A stretch of 64,000 nucleotides of DNA from VRUE01 sp963697805 (GCA_963697805.1 CAVOPB010000003.1:434001-498000); one strand, 5' to 3'; positions 47,881-57,287 are shown, counted from the first letter of the stretch. The notes: a model not told the origin generated them from the letters alone. Numbers and translations: made by a program.

Positions 47881-49581
47881 CTAGGGCAGCTGCTTTCGGG
47901 TCTCGCACCCGGCGGCACTGGCGTCCTTGCCGGCGCCGCCGTTGCAGACGTCGCGCCCGGCGCCCCCGACCAGCTTGTCCTTGCCGGGGCCGCCCCTGAG
48001 CGTGTCCCTGCCCCCTTCACCGCGGGCTTCGTCGCGGCCCTTGCCGAGGTCGATCGTGTCCTTGCCGTTGCCCCCGCAGACGATGTCGTTGCCGGCCAGG
48101 GCGCTGATCCTGTCGTTGCCGCCGAGGCCGGTGATCACGTCCGCCCTCTTCGTCCCCTTGAGCCTGTCCACACCGCCGGTGCCGACGATCGTCGCCGTCC
48201 TCCCCCCGCAGCGTTCTCTGGTCGGGATCGCGCTGACCTTCACCGTTTCGGGGCCGGTGAAGCGGCCGACGAGGAGTTCGCTCACGCCGCCCGACGCGCT
48301 ATCGGCCCACCCGGCGATCACCGGCCGGCCGTCGGGCTGGACCGCCAGGCCTTCGGCTGTGTCGACGGTGGGGCTGGCGCTGACGACTGTCTGCCCCCCG
48401 GTGCCGAAGCCGGGGTCGAGCCGGCCGTCCGGCGTCAGCCGGAGGAGCCAGGTGTCGAGGCCGTGGTCTAGCCCGGCGACGAGGATGCGACCGTCGGGAA
48501 GCAGGGACATTGCCCGACCTTCGTCGTAGCCTCCGGTCGCATCGAGCCTGAAGATCCCGCCGGAGCCGAAGCTCGGGTCCAGCTGACCGCCGGCGGTGAA
48601 GCGGGCGACGATCAGCTCCGACTTGGCGCCCGCCGACGGGATCGCCGATCCGGTGACGACGATCCGGCCATCGGGCTGAATCGCAAGGTCGGTGATTTCC
48701 CCGGAGGGTTCCGGTTCCTCCCCGAGGTCCTGGACCTTGAACCCGGCGGTGCCGAAGCTCGCGACGGGTTCCCCGTCGGAGTCGAGCTTGGCCAGAAAGG
48801 CGCCCTGTTCGGACCCGCCACCGACGACGACCGAGCCGTCGCCGAGTACCCTGACTGCTTCCGCTTCTGCGCTTTCGCTGCCCGGGACTTTGATGATGCG
48901 GAATCCGACCGGGGCCACCGCGGCGAAGCTCGGATCGGGGTTTCCTTCCGGGGTGAGGCGGAGCACCGCCACTTCGGAGTGGAAGAGGTTGATGCGCTCG
49001 CCGGCGACCACGATCTTCCCCCCCGGGGCGATGTCCATATCCGTGCCTTCCCCCGGCCCTTCGGGGAACAGGACGGAGAGACCTTCGTCACCGAAACCGG
49101 GGTCGAGCTGTCCGCTCGGTAGGTAGCGGGCGATCCCGAACGCGTTGAATTGGTCCGGGTCCGGCCCGCGCCCGAGCCCGGCGGCGACGATTCGCCCGTC
49201 GCCCAGCATCGCCAGGTCGTTGATCGCCCGCGGGTCTCCGGCGTGGTGGAGGTCGGGCTCGACCCTGAACCCTTCTGGGCCGAAGGTCGTGTCGGGGCTA
49301 CCGTCCGGGTTGAAGCGGGCGAGCAGGAAGCCCTCGGAGCTGCCCCTGCTGCCGCCGGCGAGGATCTTCCCGTCTGGGAGGACGACGACGTCTCCCAGGT
49401 ACTCGCTGGTGAGGGCGGGTTCGTCGAGAATCGTGAAGCCGCCGCTGCCGAAGGTCGGGTCGAGGAGGCCTTCGGCGGCGAGTGCGGAGCGCGCGGGGAG
49501 GAGGGCGGCGAGTGCGACGACTGCCAGCAGAATCGTCAGCCTTGCAGGTGAAACGGGATGCTTTGCCGATCGGCCTCCCAT
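47881..49581 (-). CDS. Secreted protein with delta-60 propeller repeats and RTX calcium-binding repeats
   Basis: From ATG 49581 the 566-residue protein has a signal peptide (LTILLAVVALAALLPARSALA), then six or seven delta-60-type beta repeats ('DPTFGSGGF', 'LDPSFGSGG', 'VVLPDGKILAGGSRG'). The C-terminal third holds hemolysin-type GGxGxDxI/L repeats (GGNDRISALAGNDIVCGGNGKD, GGPGKDKLVGGAGRD) that bind calcium outside the cell. It is unlike toxins in length and lacks a type I signal, so it is probably a surface protein. It is transcribed toward the clpC end, with four bases between their stops. Confidence 0.85.
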   Translation of the reverse strand: MGGRSAKHPVSPARLTILLAVVALAALLPARSALAAEGLLDPTFGSGGFTILDEPALTSEYLGDVVVLPDGKILAGGSRGSSEGFLLARFNPDGSPDTTFGPEGFRVEPDLHHAGDPRAINDLAMLGDGRIVAAGLGRGPDPDQFNAFGIARYLPSGQLDPGFGDEGLSVLFPEGPGEGTDMDIAPGGKIVVAGERINLFHSEVAVLRLTPEGNPDPSFAAVAPVGFRIIKVPGSESAEAEAVRVLGDGSVVVGGGSEQGAFLAKLDSDGEPVASFGTAGFKVQDLGEEPEPSGEITDLAIQPDGRIVVTGSAIPSAGAKSELIVARFTAGGQLDPSFGSGGIFRLDATGGYDEGRAMSLLPDGRILVAGLDHGLDTWLLRLTPDGRLDPGFGTGGQTVVSASPTVDTAEGLAVQPDGRPVIAGWADSASGGVSELLVGRFTGPETVKVSAIPTRERCGGRTATIVGTGGVDRLKGTKRADVITGLGGNDRISALAGNDIVCGGNGKDTIDLGKGRDEARGEGGRDTLRGGPGKDKLVGGAGRDVCNGGAGKDASAAGCETRKQLP

Positions 49582-49668
49582 GGGCTCGTGGCCATCGTAG
49601 CCGCACCTGCCCAATGGACTCAAAGCCTCGGCCAAGTCCTAAACGGAGCGATCGCTACGGTTCGGACC

Positions 49669-50803
49669 ATGAGCGACCTGGGCCGGAGCGCGATCGGAAC
49701 CTGGAGCGGGGGCAGGTTTCTCCGCTTCGGCGAGGCGATCGACGAGGAGCGGCTCGAATCCCTGCTTCGGCCCGGGGACGGGATCGACACGGTTCTGAGC
49801 GCCGACGCCTACGGCCAGGGTGAGGCGGACGCGCTCCTCGGCCGGGCGCTGACCGGGGTCGCCGCGCGAGGACTACACGCTCATCGGCGCCGTCGGCCAC
49901 GACTTCTACGAGGGCGAGCGCGACGGGCCGCGGGGCTTCCCGCGGTTCACCGACCCGGCGCTGCGCGGGCCCGATGCCTATGCCGATTACCTGCGGATGG
50001 CGGCCGAGCGGAGCCTCGGGCGCCTCGGCGCCTCCTCCTTCGACCTGCTCCTCCTCCACAACCCCGACCGGATCGGCTACACCAGCGAGGCGGTCTGGGA
50101 CGGGATGGAGGCGCTGCGCGAGGCGGGCCTGACCGCGCAAATAGGCGTCGCCCCGGGCCCGGCGAACGGGTTCACCCTCGACCTGATCTCCTGCTTCGAG
50201 CGCTTCAGCGAACGGATCGAGTGGGCGATGATCATCCTCAACCCGTTCGAGCCCTGGCCGGGCGAGCTCTGCCTCGAGGCCGCGGCCCGCCATGGCGTCC
50301 GGGTGATCACCCGGGTCGTCGACTATGGCGGCCTGTTCTGGGGCGACGTCGAGGCTGGGATGGAGCTGGCGGAGGGCGATCACCGCGCGTTCCGCCCCGA
50401 TGGCTGGATCGAGGCCGGCCTCGAGAAGCTCGAGAAGGTGATCCCGATCGCCGAGCGCGAGGAGCTGAAGCCGATCCAGCTCGCCTGCCAGTGGAACCTC
50501 GCCCACCCGGCGGTCGAGTGCGTCGTCCCGACCCTGATCCAGGAGGCGGGGCCGGCGGCGCTCCCGATCGAGGAGAAGCGGGCCCAGCTCGCGGCGCTGC
50601 CCGAGCAGCGACTCTCCGAGGCCGACGTGTCCGAGATCCGGGCGGTCGGCGACAACATGGGATGCATGGCGCTGAAGGGCGCGAGCCCCGGGCACGAGGG
50701 CGGCGAGCGGCCCGATCGCTGGGCGCTCGATGCCGACCTCGTCGAGGTCGGTGAGCGCTGGGGTATCGACCCCGACCGCGATCTCTCCGGCACCCCCGCC
50801 TGA
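49669..50803 (+). pseudogene. Aldo/keto reductase interrupted by a frameshift
   Basis: The product is in two frames: ATG 49669 to about 49864 (SDLGRSAIGTWSGGRFLRFGEAIDEERLE..., ALTGVA), then shifted to 'REDYTLIGAVGHDFYEGERDG... ERSLGRLGASSFDLLLLHNPDR' through the stop 50803. A single extra G at 49864 explains it. The restored ~377 residues match an AKR TIM barrel, with an acidic-Tyr pair (DAYGQG) and the active-site His in LLLLHNPDR. The usual lysine in the T-K-V-G strand is replaced (IGAVG), so the enzyme may not be a conventional reductase. Three bases separate it from the following exporter gene. Confidence 0.75.
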
Positions 50804-50806
50804 GCC

Positions 50807-52255
50807 GTGCTCCGGATCGACGAGCGGACCCGGCCCTGGTGGACGCTCGCGGGCGCCTGCGCCGGCCTCTTCATCCTGATGCTCGACTCGACCGTGGTCG
50901 CGCTGGCGCTGCCGAGCATCCATCACGACCTCGGGGCGAGCGCCGAGTCCCTGCAGTGGGTGATGAACGCCTACCTGCTGACGATCGCGGTCCTGGTCGT
51001 CACCGCCGGGCGCCTCGGCGACATGTTCGGCCGCAAGCGCGCCTTCCTGATCGGGATCGTCGTCTTCGGGGCCGGCTCCGTCCTCGCCGGCGCCGCCCAG
51101 GGCCCGGCGATGCTGATCGGCGGCCGGGTCCTGCAGGGCGTCGGCGCGGCGCCGACGCTGACCCTCTCGCTGGCGATCGTCGCCAACGCCTTCCCAAAGA
51201 GCGAACAGGCGCGGGCACTCGGGATCTGGGCCGCGGTCTCGGCGATCGCGCTTGCGGTCGGGCCGCTGGCTGGTGGAGCGCTGATCGAAATCGACTGGCG
51301 CGCGATCTTTTGGATCAACCTGCCGATCATCGTCGCCGGGGTCGCGATCATGGTGGTGGCGGCGCCGGAGTCGACCGACCCCTCGGCCGGTCGGCGGATC
51401 GACCTGCCCGGCCTCTTCGCGCTCACGGCCGGGCTGACCGCGGTCGTCCTGGCGCTGATCCAGTCGCGCGCCTGGGGCGCGGGGGCGGTCATCGCCCTGG
51501 CCGCGGTCGGGGTCCTGGCGCTGATCGCCTTCTGGCGGATCGAGCGCCGGGCAAGCGACCCGATCGTCGAATTCGACCTCTTCCGCAACGGCCCCTACTT
51601 CGGGGCCAGCGCCGCCGCCTTCGCCATCGTCGGCTCCTACTGGGCGGTGATGTTCTTCCAGCCCCAGTACCTGCAGGACGTTCGCGGCCACTCGGCGATC
51701 GAGAGCGGATTCCTGATCCTCCCGATCACCGTGCCGATGATCGCGATCTCGCCGCTCTCGGGCCGGCTGATCGGGCGCTTCGGCGCCCGCCGCCTGATGA
51801 CGGTGGGGATGCTGTTCGGGACCGCCGGCCTCGTGCTCCTCACCCGGGTCGGCGCCGACAGCTCCTACGCGCTGGTCGTGGCCGGCTATCTGTTGTTCGG
51901 GATTGCCCTCGGCCTCGTCTACGCGCCGATGTCGACCGCGGCGATGGCGGCGATGCCGGGGGAGAAGGTCGGGATCGCCTCAGGGGTGCTGGCGATGGAC
52001 AGGATCGTCGCCGGGTCGCTGGCGCTGGCGGCGACCAGCGCCGCCTTCCACGCGCTGCAGGGGAGCGGTGACTCGTTTGCGGCCTCGATCGCCGGCTCGA
52101 CCTGGGTCGGCGTCGCCCTCTGCGCGCTCGGCACCGTGCTCACCTGGGCCTACGTGCGGGACGTGCGCCCGCCTGGCCCCGACCCCGCCGTGGCCGGGGA
52201 TCCGGCCTCCGATCAGCTCCAGCACCACCGCCACCACCGCCGATTCCACCTCTGA
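50807..52255 (+). CDS. MFS exporter, DHA2 (EmrB/QacA) family
   Basis: The 482-residue protein has about fourteen hydrophobic helices. It carries family motifs such as 'FILMLDSTVVALALPSI' in the first helix, 'YLLTIAVLVVTAGRLGDMFGRKRAFLIGI' (motif A) and 'RVLQGVGAAPTLTLSLAIVANAF'. Members of this group expel drugs or lipids by proton antiport. It starts at GTG 50807, three bases after the frameshifted reductase, so the two form a small operon. The C-terminus ends in a His-rich tail (HHRHHRRFHL), which may bind metal but has no assigned role. Confidence 0.92.
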   Translation: MLRIDERTRPWWTLAGACAGLFILMLDSTVVALALPSIHHDLGASAESLQWVMNAYLLTIAVLVVTAGRLGDMFGRKRAFLIGIVVFGAGSVLAGAAQGPAMLIGGRVLQGVGAAPTLTLSLAIVANAFPKSEQARALGIWAAVSAIALAVGPLAGGALIEIDWRAIFWINLPIIVAGVAIMVVAAPESTDPSAGRRIDLPGLFALTAGLTAVVLALIQSRAWGAGAVIALAAVGVLALIAFWRIERRASDPIVEFDLFRNGPYFGASAAAFAIVGSYWAVMFFQPQYLQDVRGHSAIESGFLILPITVPMIAISPLSGRLIGRFGARRLMTVGMLFGTAGLVLLTRVGADSSYALVVAGYLLFGIALGLVYAPMSTAAMAAMPGEKVGIASGVLAMDRIVAGSLALAATSAAFHALQGSGDSFAASIAGSTWVGVALCALGTVLTWAYVRDVRPPGPDPAVAGDPASDQLQHHRHHRRFHL

Positions 52256-52268
52256 GTGAGCGATCGGC

Positions 52269-52297
52269 TTGACATTTGCTGTTCCGACCTTTCCACT
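52269..52297 (+). promoter_or_regulatory. Probable promoter of the disA-carD-ispD operon
   Basis: TTGACA at 52269-52274 is followed by a 17-base spacer and TCCACT at 52292-52297, a weak -10. This precedes disA by about 50 bases and follows the exporter stop. The consensus -35 is notable; the -10 match is poor, so the site is only a candidate. Confidence 0.45.
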
Positions 52298-52347
52298 AGG
52301 GATTAGGGAGACCGCATTCCAGAGCGGAATTTGGCATCCTTGCCTTG

Positions 52348-53460
52348 ATGTCGTCATTGCCAGGGGATGAGCTTCAAGAGTTGTCTGAACGTCAGGACCC
52401 CAGGCTTCTGAGATCCCTCGACGTCGTCGCGCCGGGCGGGGCGCTGCGCGAGGGAATCGACAACATCGTCCACGCCCGCACCGGTGCCCTGGTCGTCGTT
52501 GCCGAGCCGAGCGACATCTCCCACCTGCTGTCGGGGGGCATCAAGCTCGACATCGACTACACCCCGGCGATGCTCTACCAGGTGGCGAAGATGGACGGCG
52601 CGATCGTCCTCAACTGCGAGGCCACCAAGATCGTCTGGGCGAACGTCCAGCTGATGCCGGACCCGACGATCCTCTCGAGCGAGACCGGCACCCGCCACCG
52701 CACCGCCGAGCGCGTCTCGAAACAGACCGATGCGCTGGTGATCGCGATCTCGCAGCGGCGCGACGTCGTCTCGCTCTACGTCGAGGGGACCAAGTACATC
52801 CTCCAGGACATCCCCGCGGTCCTCGCCAAGGCCAACCAGGGCCTGGCGACGCTCGAGAAGTACCGCGAGCGGCTCGACCAGGTGGCGACCCGGCTCAGCG
52901 TGCTCGAGTTCGAAGGCGGCGTCGTTCTCTACGACGCCCTCTCGGCCCTGCAGCGGGCCGAGCTCGTGACCCGGATGGCGGTCGAGGTCGAGCGCTACAT
53001 CGTCGAGCTCGGAACCGAGGGCCGGCTGATCGAGATGCAGCTCGAGGAGTCGATGGTCGGCGTCACTGCCGAAAAGGCGGCGCTGATCCGCGACTACTCG
53101 GTCGAGGACTCCGAGCAGAACCTGGAAGCGGTCCAGGAGTCGCTCTCGCGGCTCCCGCACGAGGAGGTCCTCGACTTCGGCCGCCTCGCCGAGCTGCTCG
53201 GCTACGATCGCAAGCTCAACACGCTCGACTTCCCGGTCAGCACGCGGGGCTACCGCGTCCTCGGCCGGATCCCGAGGATCCCCAAGCTTGTCGTCCAGAA
53301 GATCATCCATGAGCTCGGCGGCCTCGAGGACGTGATCGCGGCCTCCGACGCCGAGCTCGAGGCTGTCGACGGAGTCGGCGCGACGCGGGTCAAGGACATC
53401 CGCGAGGGGCTGCGGAGACTCCAGGAGGTCGATCTGGTCGATCGGTACTTGCAGAGTTGA
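52348..53460 (+). CDS. disA: DNA integrity scanning diadenylate cyclase DisA
   Basis: DisA makes c-di-AMP from two ATP and pauses at damaged DNA. The ~370-residue protein has the DAC catalytic motifs DGA (83-85) and RHR (116-118, in TGTRHRTAER). A helical linker and a C-terminal helix-hairpin-helix DNA-binding domain (AVDGVGATRVKDIREGLRRL) follow. A TTG start at 52345 is one codon upstream. The next gene, carD, begins about 43 bases after the stop. The radA gene that often precedes disA in related genomes is not here; a reductase and an exporter lie between clpC and disA. Confidence 0.95.
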   Translation: MSSLPGDELQELSERQDPRLLRSLDVVAPGGALREGIDNIVHARTGALVVVAEPSDISHLLSGGIKLDIDYTPAMLYQVAKMDGAIVLNCEATKIVWANVQLMPDPTILSSETGTRHRTAERVSKQTDALVIAISQRRDVVSLYVEGTKYILQDIPAVLAKANQGLATLEKYRERLDQVATRLSVLEFEGGVVLYDALSALQRAELVTRMAVEVERYIVELGTEGRLIEMQLEESMVGVTAEKAALIRDYSVEDSEQNLEAVQESLSRLPHEEVLDFGRLAELLGYDRKLNTLDFPVSTRGYRVLGRIPRIPKLVVQKIIHELGGLEDVIAASDAELEAVDGVGATRVKDIREGLRRLQEVDLVDRYLQS

Positions 53461-53503
53461 CGGTTCGAATGGGCCGTCGAAAATCGAAGAAAAGGAGCGA
53501 GCG

Positions 53504-54058
53504 ATTCCTGAGCTAGAGGAGGTAGTCGAGGTCACCGAGGCGGAGATCATCTACGTCTGCGACTTCGAGGAGGGGGACAAGGTCGTCTATCCCCACCACG
53601 GAGCGGGCCTCGTGATGAAGAAAGAGAGCAGGGAGCTGATGGGGGAGGAGCGGGAATACCTGACGATCAAGATCCTCCACAACGAACTCACCGTGATGGT
53701 GCCGTGCGAAAACGCGGGCAAGGCAGGGCTGCGGCGGGTGATCGACGAGGAAGAAATCAAAAAGGTCACCGACGTCCTCACCGACGACGTCTCGGAGATG
53801 CCGAAGAACTGGAATCGGCGCTTCAAGTACAACCGCGAGAAGATCAAGACCGGCGACGTGTTCGAGCTGGCCGAGGTCGTCAGGAACCTGGCGATCAGGG
53901 AGATGGAAAAGGGCCTCTCGACCGGCGAGAAGCAGATGTACACGCGGGCCAAGAAGATCCTCGCGTCGGAGTTCATGTACGCGCTCGACAAGGACGAGGA
54001 GGGCGCCGAGGAGTACCTCGACGGCCTCCTGGAGGGGCGCTTCGCCGCCACTGCCTAA
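53504..54058 (+). CDS. carD: CarD-type RNA polymerase-binding regulator with an apparent ATT start
   Basis: CarD binds the RNA polymerase beta subunit and stabilises open complexes. Read from 53504 the ~184-residue protein shows the Tudor-like RNAP-interaction domain start (EEGDKVVYPHHGAGLVMKKESREL) and the helical DNA-interaction C-terminus (LSTGEKQMYTRAKKILASEF). The first ATG in frame (53612) would cut away that domain. The best start is ATT 53504, seven bases after AAGGAG (53492-53497); ATC 53483 is an alternative. Nonstandard AUU starts are known for a few bacterial genes, e.g. infC. Its stop overlaps the ispD reading frame by a few bases. Confidence 0.85.
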   Translation: MPELEEVVEVTEAEIIYVCDFEEGDKVVYPHHGAGLVMKKESRELMGEEREYLTIKILHNELTVMVPCENAGKAGLRRVIDEEEIKKVTDVLTDDVSEMPKNWNRRFKYNREKIKTGDVFELAEVVRNLAIREMEKGLSTGEKQMYTRAKKILASEFMYALDKDEEGAEEYLDGLLEGRFAATA

Positions 54059-54776
54059 AGGCGCAGCAACAGCGGTCATCGCCGCCGCCGGCTCCGGTCG
54101 AAGACTGGGAGCCGGCGGCCCGAAGGCCTTCGTCGAGGTCGCGGGAAGGCCGATGGTCGAGTGGTCGATCGAAGCTATGCGCAGGGCACCCTCGGTGCGC
54201 TCGATTGTCGTCGCCTGTCCCCCCGGCCACATCCACAACCTGGGCGGCCATGACCTCGGCGTCGTCGATGGCGGTGAGACCCGGGCCGAATCGGTCCGCA
54301 ATGCGCTCGCCGCTGTCGGCACAGCGATTGTCGCGATCCATGACGCGGCGCGGCCGCTCGTGACCCCGGAGCTCGTCGAGGACCTGATCGCGACCCTCCT
54401 CGCCGACGAGGGCGCCGACGGCGCGATCGCCGCCGCCTCGGTGACCGACACGATCAAGCGGGCCGGCGAAGAGACGAGACCTGCATTTCCCCCGCATAGC
54501 GTCGTAAATGCAGGTTTCGTCATCGAGGAGACCGTCGATCGAGCAGATCTCTGGGCGGCGCAGACGCCGCAGGTGTTTCGGGTCGAGGCGCTGCGCAGGG
54601 CGCTGGAGGGCGCCTCGGAGGCGGTCGCCGCTGCGACCGACGAGGCGATGCTGGTCGAGGCGGCCGGGGGGCGAGTGCTGATCCACCCCGCGCCGGCCGA
54701 GAACGTCAAGGTGACGACGCCGCTCGACCTCCGGTTCGCCGAGCTGCTCCTCGCCGAACGCTCAGCGCAGCAGTAG
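54051..54776 (+). CDS. ispD: 2-C-methyl-D-erythritol 4-phosphate cytidylyltransferase, no standard start
   Basis: IspD adds CMP to methylerythritol phosphate in the non-mevalonate isoprenoid route. The N-terminal nucleotide-binding loop AVIAAAGSGRRLGAGGPKAF lies upstream of the first ATG (54153), so the real start must be earlier. In frame there is only CTG 54051 (LPKGAATAVIAAAG), which sits inside the carD stop with GGAGGGG 13 bases before it. The rest has 'VAIHDAARPLV', 'DTIKRAG' and 'TPQVFRVEALRRAL', as expected. ispF follows at 56816, separated by a DUF389 gene and a phosphatase. Confidence 0.88.
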   Translation: MPKGAATAVIAAAGSGRRLGAGGPKAFVEVAGRPMVEWSIEAMRRAPSVRSIVVACPPGHIHNLGGHDLGVVDGGETRAESVRNALAAVGTAIVAIHDAARPLVTPELVEDLIATLLADEGADGAIAAASVTDTIKRAGEETRPAFPPHSVVNAGFVIEETVDRADLWAAQTPQVFRVEALRRALEGASEAVAAATDEAMLVEAAGGRVLIHPAPAENVKVTTPLDLRFAELLLAERSAQQ

Positions 54777-54926
54777 CCAGACCAGGGCGGCGGCGAAGCA
54801 GAGCTGGCCGACCCCGAGGGCGACGCCGAGGTTGACGGCGCCGAGGATCGTCGCCAGGCCGACGCCGAGGGCGAAGGCCGCGGCGAGGATCGCCAGCTGC
54901 GCGGGTCGCGACAGGCGGTCAGGCAC
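54762..54926 (-). CDS. Small two-helix membrane protein
   Basis: A 54-residue protein from GTG 54926: VPDRLSRPAQ, then two hydrophobic helices (LAILAAAFALGVGLATIL; VGQLCFAAALVWLLL) and an Arg end. Its start overlaps the stop of the DUF389 gene by eight bases (GTGCCTGA), a coupling arrangement. It runs antisense into the last 15 bases of ispD. I recall very similar small proteins in related genomes, which supports it as real, but the function is unknown. Confidence 0.65.
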   Translation of the reverse strand: MPDRLSRPAQLAILAAAFALGVGLATILGAVNLGVALGVGQLCFAAALVWLLLR

Positions 54927-55951
54927 GGTTCGATTGCCCCCGGTGGCGGTCGAGGCGGCGGCGGTACCGGGATCGCTGGTCCTCGGACGCGAGCCCGGCA
55001 TGCGCTCGCGAGCGGTCGGAGAGATGACGATTTCGGCGGCGCTCGTAGAGGGTCCGCTCGAGCCAGAGGGTCAGCACCCCCGCGAAAACGATCGCGACCA
55101 GGTTGATCGAGAGCTGGAGCATCGCCCCGCGCCAGTCCGACCAGTTGGCCAGGGCCGCCGAGACGCCGATGTTGGCGGCAGCCGGAATCGTCGTCACCGA
55201 GACGAGAACCCCGATCAGCGCCCCCGACTTGGTCGAGGTCAGGGACAGCATCCCCGCCGCGCCCGCGAACAGGGCGACGATCAGCGAGAACTCTTCCGGC
55301 TTGACGATGAACCTGACCAGTTCGTTTTCGCTGCTGTGGAAGCCGGAGTCGACGATCCCGATCCCGACGCAGAACAGGGTGAAGAGGAAGGCGGCCGTGA
55401 TCCCGATCGGGAAGCCGACGGCGAGCGCGCTCAGCGATCGCATCGCGACCCTCGGGCGCCGCTCGATCACAGCGACGCAGAGCCCCGCCAGCGGCCCGAA
55501 CTCAGGCCCGACGATCATCGCGCCGACGATCAGGATCGGCGAGCCGACGAAGATCCCGACCGAGGCGATCAGGCACGCCAGGGTGAGAAAGGCGATGAAG
55601 GTGCCGGAGAGCTCGGTGCTCTCGGAGGTGCGAGCCTCCACCTCCTCCCAGATCACCGCGTCCGACGGCGCCCCCCTGGCTGACTCTTTCGGCCCGCCGT
55701 GCCGCGTCGGAGACCTGCGAGTCGATCTCATCGATCGAGACCGAGCCCTGCCGGGTCACCCCGATCTCCTTCAGGTCCTCGATCATCACGCTCGCGTCCT
55801 CGCGGGCAATGTCGCAGAGGACGAGGTCGCCGGCGGGCTTCCGCGCCGCTCCCTCGAGCAGGATCAGGTTGCAGGTCGAGGCAGAGGTTTCGAGCAGCCT
55901 CAGGACCCTCTGCACCAGATCGTGCCCGACGACGATCCGCAGGTGGACCAT
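54919..55951 (-). pseudogene. DUF389 membrane protein interrupted by a frameshift
   Basis: From ATG 55951 the N-terminal cytosolic domain reads 'LRIVVGHDLVQRVLRLLETSAS' to 'DSQVSDAARRAE', then the frame breaks at AAA 55687-55689. The next frame continues 'ESARGAPSDAVIWEEVEARTSES' into the membrane part, with about six helices (FIAFLTLACLIASVGIFVG, IVGAMIVGPEFGPLAGL). One extra base there restores a single ~340-residue DUF389 protein. DUF389 family members are membrane proteins of unknown function. The adjacent small membrane gene overlaps its stop. Confidence 0.75.
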
Positions 55952-55994
55952 GAGCCGCAGCGTATCCGCGCCCGGCGTCACCTAGGCTCACAGC

Positions 55995-56819
55995 GTGCTA
56001 ACCGACTACCACCTCCACCTCCGCCCCGACGAGGACGGGACGACCGCGGAGCGCTACTTCACTACGGAGAACGTCGACCGCTACCTCGAGGCCGCGGACG
56101 AGGCCGGGATCGAGGAGCTCGGCGTCTCCGAGCACATCCACCGCTTCACCCAGTCGCTCGAGCTCTGGGACCACCCGTTCTGGCGCGAACAGGCTGTCGA
56201 CGACATCGACGCCTACTGCGAGTTCGTCCGCGGCACCGAGCTGCGGCTCGGGATCGAGATGGACTTCGTCCCCGGCGCCGAGGACCGCACCGCCAACCTG
56301 CTCGAGGCGCGCGACTTCGACTACGTCGTCGGCTCGGTCCACTTCATCGGCGACGATGCCGTCGACCACGAGGGGTTCGACATCTGGGAGGGGAACGGCG
56401 ACCCCGATCGGGTCTGGGCCCGCTACTTCGAGGCACTCGCCGAGGCCGCCCGCTCGGGGTTGTTCGACATCCTCGCCCACCCTGACTTGGTGAAGGTCTG
56501 GGGCGGGGGGCGGCCGCTGCCCGACACCGACCCCCGCGCCTACTACGAGCCCGCCGTCGAGGCGATCGCCGAGACCGGTGTCGCGGTCGAGGTCTCGACC
56601 GCGGGCCTGCGCAAGCCGGTCGGCGAGCTCTACCCGTCGCCCGCATTCGCCGAGATGTGCGTCGAGGCCGGCGCCGCCTTCGCACTCTCCTCCGATGCCC
56701 ACCTGCCCGAGCAGGTCGGGTTCGGGTACGACCGCGCGGCGGAGTTCCTCGACGGCCTCGGGGTGGGGGAGATCTGCGTCTTCGAGCATCGCCGGCGGCG
56801 ACTGGAGCCGGTCGGATGA
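55995..56819 (+). CDS. PHP-domain phosphoesterase (histidinol-phosphatase-like)
   Basis: The 274-residue protein has the PHP metal-binding set: DYHLHL at the start, 'GVSEHIHRF', 'GIEMDFVPG', 'GSVHFIGDDAVD', 'DILAHPDLVKVWG' and 'SSDAHLPEQVG'. This is the arrangement of HisJ-type histidinol-phosphate phosphatases, although the substrate may differ. No other his gene is nearby. The start is GTG 55995, 43 bases from the divergent DUF389 start. It ends by overlapping ispF through ATGA, so the pair is translationally coupled. Confidence 0.88.
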   Translation: MLTDYHLHLRPDEDGTTAERYFTTENVDRYLEAADEAGIEELGVSEHIHRFTQSLELWDHPFWREQAVDDIDAYCEFVRGTELRLGIEMDFVPGAEDRTANLLEARDFDYVVGSVHFIGDDAVDHEGFDIWEGNGDPDRVWARYFEALAEAARSGLFDILAHPDLVKVWGGGRPLPDTDPRAYYEPAVEAIAETGVAVEVSTAGLRKPVGELYPSPAFAEMCVEAGAAFALSSDAHLPEQVGFGYDRAAEFLDGLGVGEICVFEHRRRRLEPVG

Positions 56820-57274
56820 GCGCCGTGGGGATCGGCTATGACAGCCACCGCTTCGCCGAGGGCCGGCCGCTGATCCTCGGCGGCGTCGAGGTCGAGCACC
56901 ATCTCGGGCTCGAAGGTCACTCCGACGCCGACGTCCTCACCCATGCCGTGATCGACGCCCTGCTCGGGGCCGGCGGCCTCGGCGATATCGGCACGATCTT
57001 CCCCGACGACGACGAGCGCTGGCGCGACGCCGACTCGATCGACATGCTGCGGACCGTGGTCGGCATGATCAGCGGCCGGATCGAGAACATCGATGCAACT
57101 GTGATCTGCGAGGAGCCGCGGCTCGGCCCGCTGCGGGCGGAGATGGAGCGGATCCTCGCCGAGGCGACGTCGGCCCGGGTCAGCGTCAAGGCGACGACCA
57201 ACGAGGGGATGGGCTGGATCGGCCGTGGCGAGGGAATCGCCTGCATAGCGGTCGCTTCGGTGGGGAGCGAATAG
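56816..57274 (+). CDS. ispF: 2-C-methyl-D-erythritol 2,4-cyclodiphosphate synthase
   Basis: IspF forms the cyclic diphosphate of the MEP pathway as a trimer. The 152-residue protein has 'VGIGYDSHRFAEGRPLILGGV' (metal Asp-His), 'GHSDADVLTHAVIDALLGAGGLGDIGTIFPD' and 'VKATTNEGMGWIGRGEGIA'. The start ATG 56816 overlaps the phosphatase stop. Unlike the common ispD-ispF fused or adjacent layout, four genes' worth of sequence separates it from ispD. A 13-base gap separates it from the acyl-CoA ligase. Confidence 0.96.
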   Translation: MSAVGIGYDSHRFAEGRPLILGGVEVEHHLGLEGHSDADVLTHAVIDALLGAGGLGDIGTIFPDDDERWRDADSIDMLRTVVGMISGRIENIDATVICEEPRLGPLRAEMERILAEATSARVSVKATTNEGMGWIGRGEGIACIAVASVGSE

Positions 57275-57287
57275 TCTTCGTTTTCGG

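Noticed and set aside
53460..53475. GGTTCGAATGGG, resembling the T-arm of a tRNA
   Set aside because: No acceptor, D or anticodon arm can be built around it, and it lies in the disA-carD gap.
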